This document shows positions 61,395 to 64,000 of a stretch of DNA of 64,000 nucleotides, piece after piece. The translations under genes and the position numbers were made by a program. The notes beneath the pieces were generated by a model, which made no database searches, was not told the origin of the DNA, and was given only the letters and a program-made list of their open reading frames with translations. The first letter of the stretch is position 1. The number at the start of each line of letters is the position of its first letter. This DNA is from Paranoxybacillus sp035645275 (GTDB taxonomy: Bacteria; Bacillota; Bacilli; Bacillales; Anoxybacillaceae): positions 372,001-436,000 of the forward strand of contig DASQMX010000031.1 in the NCBI GenBank assembly GCA_035645275.1. The letters run 5' to 3'.

Positions 61395-61873
61395 CCTAAA
61401 CCACCCCACTGTACAAGAATCGTTTTAACTAAGGCGACGACAAAGGCCGCAAACGTACCGAACAAAATGACAGAACCGGCTAACTTAAACATATTAGAGC
61501 CTACTCCTAACACAAATCCTTCCGTTCGATGTTCAATGGCCGCAGAAATGACGGCATTGCCAAACCCTGTTACGGGAACCGCGCTTCCTGCACCGGCAAA
61601 TTGAGCGATACGGTCATATACGCCTATTCCAGTCAAAACCATGGAAATAAAGACCATTGTCGCCACCGTTGGATTCCCCACTGTTTGCTCGGTAAAATCA
61701 AAAAAGTACATATAAAAATAAGAAATCGCTTGACCAATCACACAAATAAGCCCTCCAACTAAAAACGCACGAACGCAGTTTTTGAATACGGGACGTTTTG
61801 TTTCCCTTTCTTTTTCAAACAAATGATACTCTTGTTGAACAGGAGTAAGATTTTTTCTTTTTTCATTTGCCAT
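61391..61873 (-). CDS. spoVAC: Stage V sporulation protein AC
   Basis: A 160-residue membrane protein, SpoVAC: FLVGGLICVIGQAISYFY, GAGSAVPVTGFGNAVISAAIE. In B. subtilis a mechanosensitive channel for dipicolinic acid release. AGAGGTG precedes the ATG. Confidence 0.93.
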   Translation of the reverse strand: MANEKRKNLTPVQQEYHLFEKERETKRPVFKNCVRAFLVGGLICVIGQAISYFYMYFFDFTEQTVGNPTVATMVFISMVLTGIGVYDRIAQFAGAGSAVPVTGFGNAVISAAIEHRTEGFVLGVGSNMFKLAGSVILFGTFAAFVVALVKTILVQWGGLG

Positions 61874-61887
61874 ATCGTCACCTCTTT

Positions 61888-62355
61888 CTAAGTAAGTTCA
61901 TTACTCAGTTTTTCTAATTTTTTAATTTGTTTATTGACTTCTTTCTCGTTTATTCCATCTTTACTTAATTTTCTTTTTAGTTCTTCTGTTTTCCAAAACA
62001 ACTTCATATCGCTGGAAATAATGACATCATAATCTGGGAATAATTTCTCAAGCTCTTCTTTTACCTCTTTCTCAATTTGCTTCATGCGAAAACGCTGCAT
62101 GTGCTTTACTTTATACGCTAATAAAAGCTTCTTCTTCGTATTAACAGCAACAACATCTTTTATCTCACGCTTTTTACTTATCCTTTGAACAGCCTGCTTA
62201 GCGACAGATTGATTAAGATTGGCATCCGCTGTTTCCTTTGTATCTGTTTTGGTAATATTAAAATTTTGTAATGACTGCTGTTGATTCTCTTTTTCCTTCG
62301 CACAACCAAAAAGTATGCTAAATATCAATAAAACCGAGAAAAGTTTTTTCAGCAT
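61888..62355 (-). CDS. YhcN/YlaJ-type sporulation lipoprotein
   Basis: A 155-residue lipoprotein: signal peptide with lipobox LFGC (C18), then the YhcN/YlaJ domain (SKKREIKDVVAVNTKKKLL, YKVKHMQRFRMKQIEKEV). It lies upstream of spoVAC by 14 bases, in the order seen in spoVA-2mob operons, where it takes part in spore heat resistance. Confidence 0.88.
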   Translation of the reverse strand: MLKKLFSVLLIFSILFGCAKEKENQQQSLQNFNITKTDTKETADANLNQSVAKQAVQRISKKREIKDVVAVNTKKKLLLAYKVKHMQRFRMKQIEKEVKEELEKLFPDYDVIISSDMKLFWKTEELKRKLSKDGINEKEVNKQIKKLEKLSNELT

Positions 62356-62385
62356 TGTTCATCATTCCTTATGTAAATTGTTTGA

Positions 62386-62412
62386 AAAAGGTTGGCCATA
62401 AACCAACCTTTT
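62386..62412 (-). terminator. Terminator between the DUF1657 gene and yhcN-like gene
   Basis: AAAAGGTTGG / CCAACCTTTT stem with a T run on the minus strand. It would separate the first DUF1657 gene from the rest of the spoVA-type operon. Confidence 0.75.
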
Positions 62413-62787
62413 CCGCTTCCGCTTTTCTTTGTCTAGCTCGCCTCGCAACGCCTTCTGGAAAATAACCTTCCTCCGTCGAAATGCAAGCATTTCTCGTCGG
62501 AAGAACATTTTCCTTACGGCGTTAGACGCTCGGCTCCGCTTTTCTTTATTGTCTAGCTTCGGCGGCTATCCCCTCGCGATGCTTCGGCCCCGCTGTGGCG
62601 GCAACAGCCTCCTCGCGGGTCCTCCAGCACGTCTCGGGGATAAGCAAGCCGCCTTCGCTTTTCTTTATTGTCTAGCTTCAGCGCCTAGCTCTCTTGTGCC
62701 AAATAACCTTCTCCCTTGAAGTGCGAGCACTTCCGCGGTCGAAGAACATTTGGCTTCGAGAGCTAACCGCGGCGCTTCCGCTTTTCT
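62413..62787. repeat. GC-rich block of three palindromic repeat units
   Basis: Each unit begins with a CGCTTTTCTTTATTGTCTAG-like linker (62416, 62537, 62655, final 62777) and encloses a roughly 100-base imperfect palindrome, for example GGCGGCTATCCCC / GGGGATAAGCAAGCCGCC in unit 2. Units differ in their stems but share linkers. It is much GC-richer than the surroundings and holds no gene. Confidence 0.8.
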
Positions 62788-62991
62788 TTATTGTTTATAT
62801 TGTGGCTCTTCGTTTTCGATTTCTTGCACGCGCGGGCTGATTAAATCAACAATTGCTTGTGTTTGTTGCGCTGCTTGTTGATAAAGCTGTTTTGCCGCTT
62901 GGTTTTCTGTTTGTAATGCGAATGTTTCAAAGCTTGCTTGAGCTGACTTTAATCCTGCTAATGTTTGTTTTACTTGGCTTGCTACTGTCAT
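62788..62991 (-). CDS. DUF1657 protein
   Basis: A 67-residue helical hairpin protein (TVASQVKQTLAGLKSAQASF, then IENEEPQYKQ). AGGAGG precedes the ATG by 8 bases. It is the expected first gene of the spoVA-2mob-like operon, but is separated from it by a repeat block and terminator. Confidence 0.88.
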   Translation of the reverse strand: MTVASQVKQTLAGLKSAQASFETFALQTENQAAKQLYQQAAQQTQAIVDLISPRVQEIENEEPQYKQ

Positions 62992-63073
62992 CTTGTTAAC
63001 CTCCTAAAGTTTCGTTACAATCTTTATCTTGTATGTTTTACAAAAAAATATAATAACAATTTTTTACATACAA

Positions 63074-63120
63074 AAAACTGTCTCAAAAACAAAGGGGTTG
63101 ACCCTTTATGAGACAGCCTT
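63074..63120. repeat. Palindromic repeat, short copy
   Basis: AAACTGTCTCA / TGAGACAGCCTT outer arms with inner AAAGGGGTTGACCCTTT. It lies between the 63160 gene and the promoter region of the DUF1657 gene. Confidence 0.75.
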
Positions 63121-63159
63121 AACCAATTTATTTTTTACTTTCTTTATTAGTTTTATTTT

Positions 63160-63372
63160 CTAAATCCATGAAAAAGGATGGCTCCCTTTATCATCGCGTT
63201 CTTGTTCTTCCGGCGTTGCCGTTTTTTCATCATGTATATTTTTTACATTTTCTATATCTTGTCGGCGCCCAAACCAAGGATCGAACGAGCGTCTTTTTGG
63301 AATAATGCTAATATCATCCGCATGCACAATTAATTTGTCTACGTGAATGATGCGTTGTTTTTTATTTGACAT
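63160..63372 (-). CDS. Small protein, unknown
   Basis: A 70-residue hydrophilic protein: KKQRIIHVDKLIVHADDISI, then PKRRSFDPWFGRRQDIENVK, and a C-terminus HPFSWI. AGGAGGG lies 7 bases before the ATG. No membrane segment; seen near sporulation genes. Confidence 0.65.
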   Translation of the reverse strand: MSNKKQRIIHVDKLIVHADDISIIPKRRSFDPWFGRRQDIENVKNIHDEKTATPEEQERDDKGSHPFSWI

Positions 63373-63459
63373 TTTTGTTCCCTCCTATTTTTTAGCCTAT
63401 ATGCATTGTTAGATTATGCATGCTCTTTTCCTCATGTATAGGCATTTGCTACAAAAAAA

Positions 63460-63481
63460 GAGATTATCTGCCGATAATCTC
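63460..63481 (-). terminator. Terminator of the 42-residue peptide gene
   Basis: GAGATTATC / GATAATCTC stem followed by seven T residues on the minus strand. Confidence 0.82.
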
Positions 63482-63491
63482 CTTTAACCAT

Positions 63492-63620
63492 TTATTTCTT
63501 CTTGATTTTTTTCCCGCATCCACAACCTCCAGCTTTTTTAGCAGGTGAAGCGGTCGAAGACAAAGAATAAATTCTCCCTGCTTTTGAACCGCGAAAAGCA
63601 ATCGGCTTTTTCCCGTTCAT
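63492..63620 (-). CDS. Small Cys/Lys-rich peptide
   Basis: A 42-residue basic peptide (MNGKKPIAFRGSKAGRIYS, then KKAGGCGCGKKIKKK). AGGAGGTG lies 8 bases upstream, and a strong terminator follows. The GGCGCGKK tail could bind metal or be cross-linked. Not recognised. Confidence 0.7.
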   Translation of the reverse strand: MNGKKPIAFRGSKAGRIYSLSSTASPAKKAGGCGCGKKIKKK

Positions 63621-63690
63621 GAAACAACACCTCCTAATAGAATATTATTATCATATGAAGGAAAAAGCCTTTTTGCTTAAGCTATATAAT

Positions 63691-64000
63691 TTATTTTTCC
63701 TCTTCTTCCGATGATGTTTTTCCAAAAGAAAATGTGGAGGTTATCGATGTTTTTTTTTGACTGCTGGCTGCTTGGGAAGAAGAAATCGCATTTTGCTGCT
63801 TTAATGTACGAATAAACCAAGAATCCGATTCTATTTGCTCGTTTAATTCATGTTCTTGCTTATTCAGCTTTGCTAGCTGTTTTTGTAGCTCTTCTTTTTC
63901 TTGCTTCATTCGCTTTAATTCCTCATACCTTTGTTCGCTTTGAACCGCTAATTCTTTAAGAAGTACATTTTCTGCTTTTACCTCTTCCCATTTTTTTGTC
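63691..64000 (-). CDS. Coiled-coil protein, C-terminal part (runs off the window)
   Basis: The frame stays open to position 64000 and beyond, reading TKKWEEVKAENVLLKELAVQ and then EELQKQLAKLNKQEHELNEQ, a long coiled coil, followed by a Ser/Thr-rich tail with acidic end. An ATG at 63909 lies inside it without a good site, so the real start is outside. No family recognised. Confidence 0.65.
   Translation of the reverse strand, partial: TKKWEEVKAENVLLKELAVQSEQRYEELKRMKQEKEELQKQLAKLNKQEHELNEQIESDSWFIRTLKQQNAISSSQAASSQKKTSITSTFSFGKTSSEEEEK

Noticed and set aside
62413..62787. CRISPR array
   Set aside because: The units are palindromic blocks of about 120 bases with long similar linkers, not short repeats with unique spacers; no cas genes in the window.

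Overview
The window reads as chromosomal DNA of a spore-forming, probably thermophilic member of the Bacillaceae (Geobacillus / Parageobacillus / Anoxybacillus type). This is an inference from gene content: SigI-RsgI, KinB-like kinase, SpoVIF, YjcZ, SpoVAC/AD/AEb with DUF1657 and DUF421 partners, a YtxJ bacillithiol-associated protein, a yjcD-yjcF-yjcG-yjcH-metI-metC neighbourhood as in Bacillus subtilis, and the N-succinylamino acid racemase / succinyltransferase / desuccinylase triad described from Geobacillus kaustophilus.

Layout. 1-19.7 kb is core DNA: the end of a ferritin gene, the sigI-rsgI stress sigma operon, an APC-type amino acid permease with the scar of a lost neighbour, a DUF485 plus acetate-type symporter pair with a promoter and cre box, a secreted repeat protein, a solitary HipA-like kinase, the D- to L-amino acid conversion operon, a split ThrE-type exporter pair, an Eis-like acetyltransferase, a KinB-like sensor kinase, and a thiol-redox cluster (two glutaredoxins around YtxJ) next to a Crp/Fnr regulator and a DsrE protein.

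19,908-40,194 is a 20 kb integrative element in the 3' end of a tRNA-Val(GAC) gene, bounded by 44-bp direct repeats. It has a tyrosine integrase beside the intact tRNA, a primase-helicase with a G-rich inverted-repeat (origin-like) region, and otherwise mostly anti-phage type cargo: a protein kinase fused to a probable TIM-barrel/zinc domain, a divergent unknown gene, a PARIS-like AAA ATPase + DUF4435 pair, a YgjP metalloprotease, an Mrr-type endonuclease and a complete type I restriction system (hsdM-hsdS-hsdR). No conjugation or virion genes were seen.

40.2-57.3 kb is core again: a FrnE-like oxidoreductase, an HD hydrolase, metI-metC behind a SAM riboswitch, a 3-hydroxybutyrate catabolic operon with a readable sigma-54 promoter and palindromic activator sites but a decayed scoB, its sigma-54 activator, a PgpA/YutG phosphatase, yjcH-yjcG-yjcF, a DUF421 protein and the YjcD helicase. 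57.3-64 kb is rich in sporulation genes: spoVIF, a YjcZ peptide, and a second spoVA-type operon resembling spoVA-2mob (DUF1657, YhcN-like lipoprotein, SpoVAC, SpoVAD, SpoVAEb, DUF1657, DUF421-DUF1657), interrupted by a 375-bp repetitive block.

Across the core, but not in the island, at least ten copies of a nested palindromic repeat sit exactly at operon ends, where they seem to serve as (often bidirectional) terminators.
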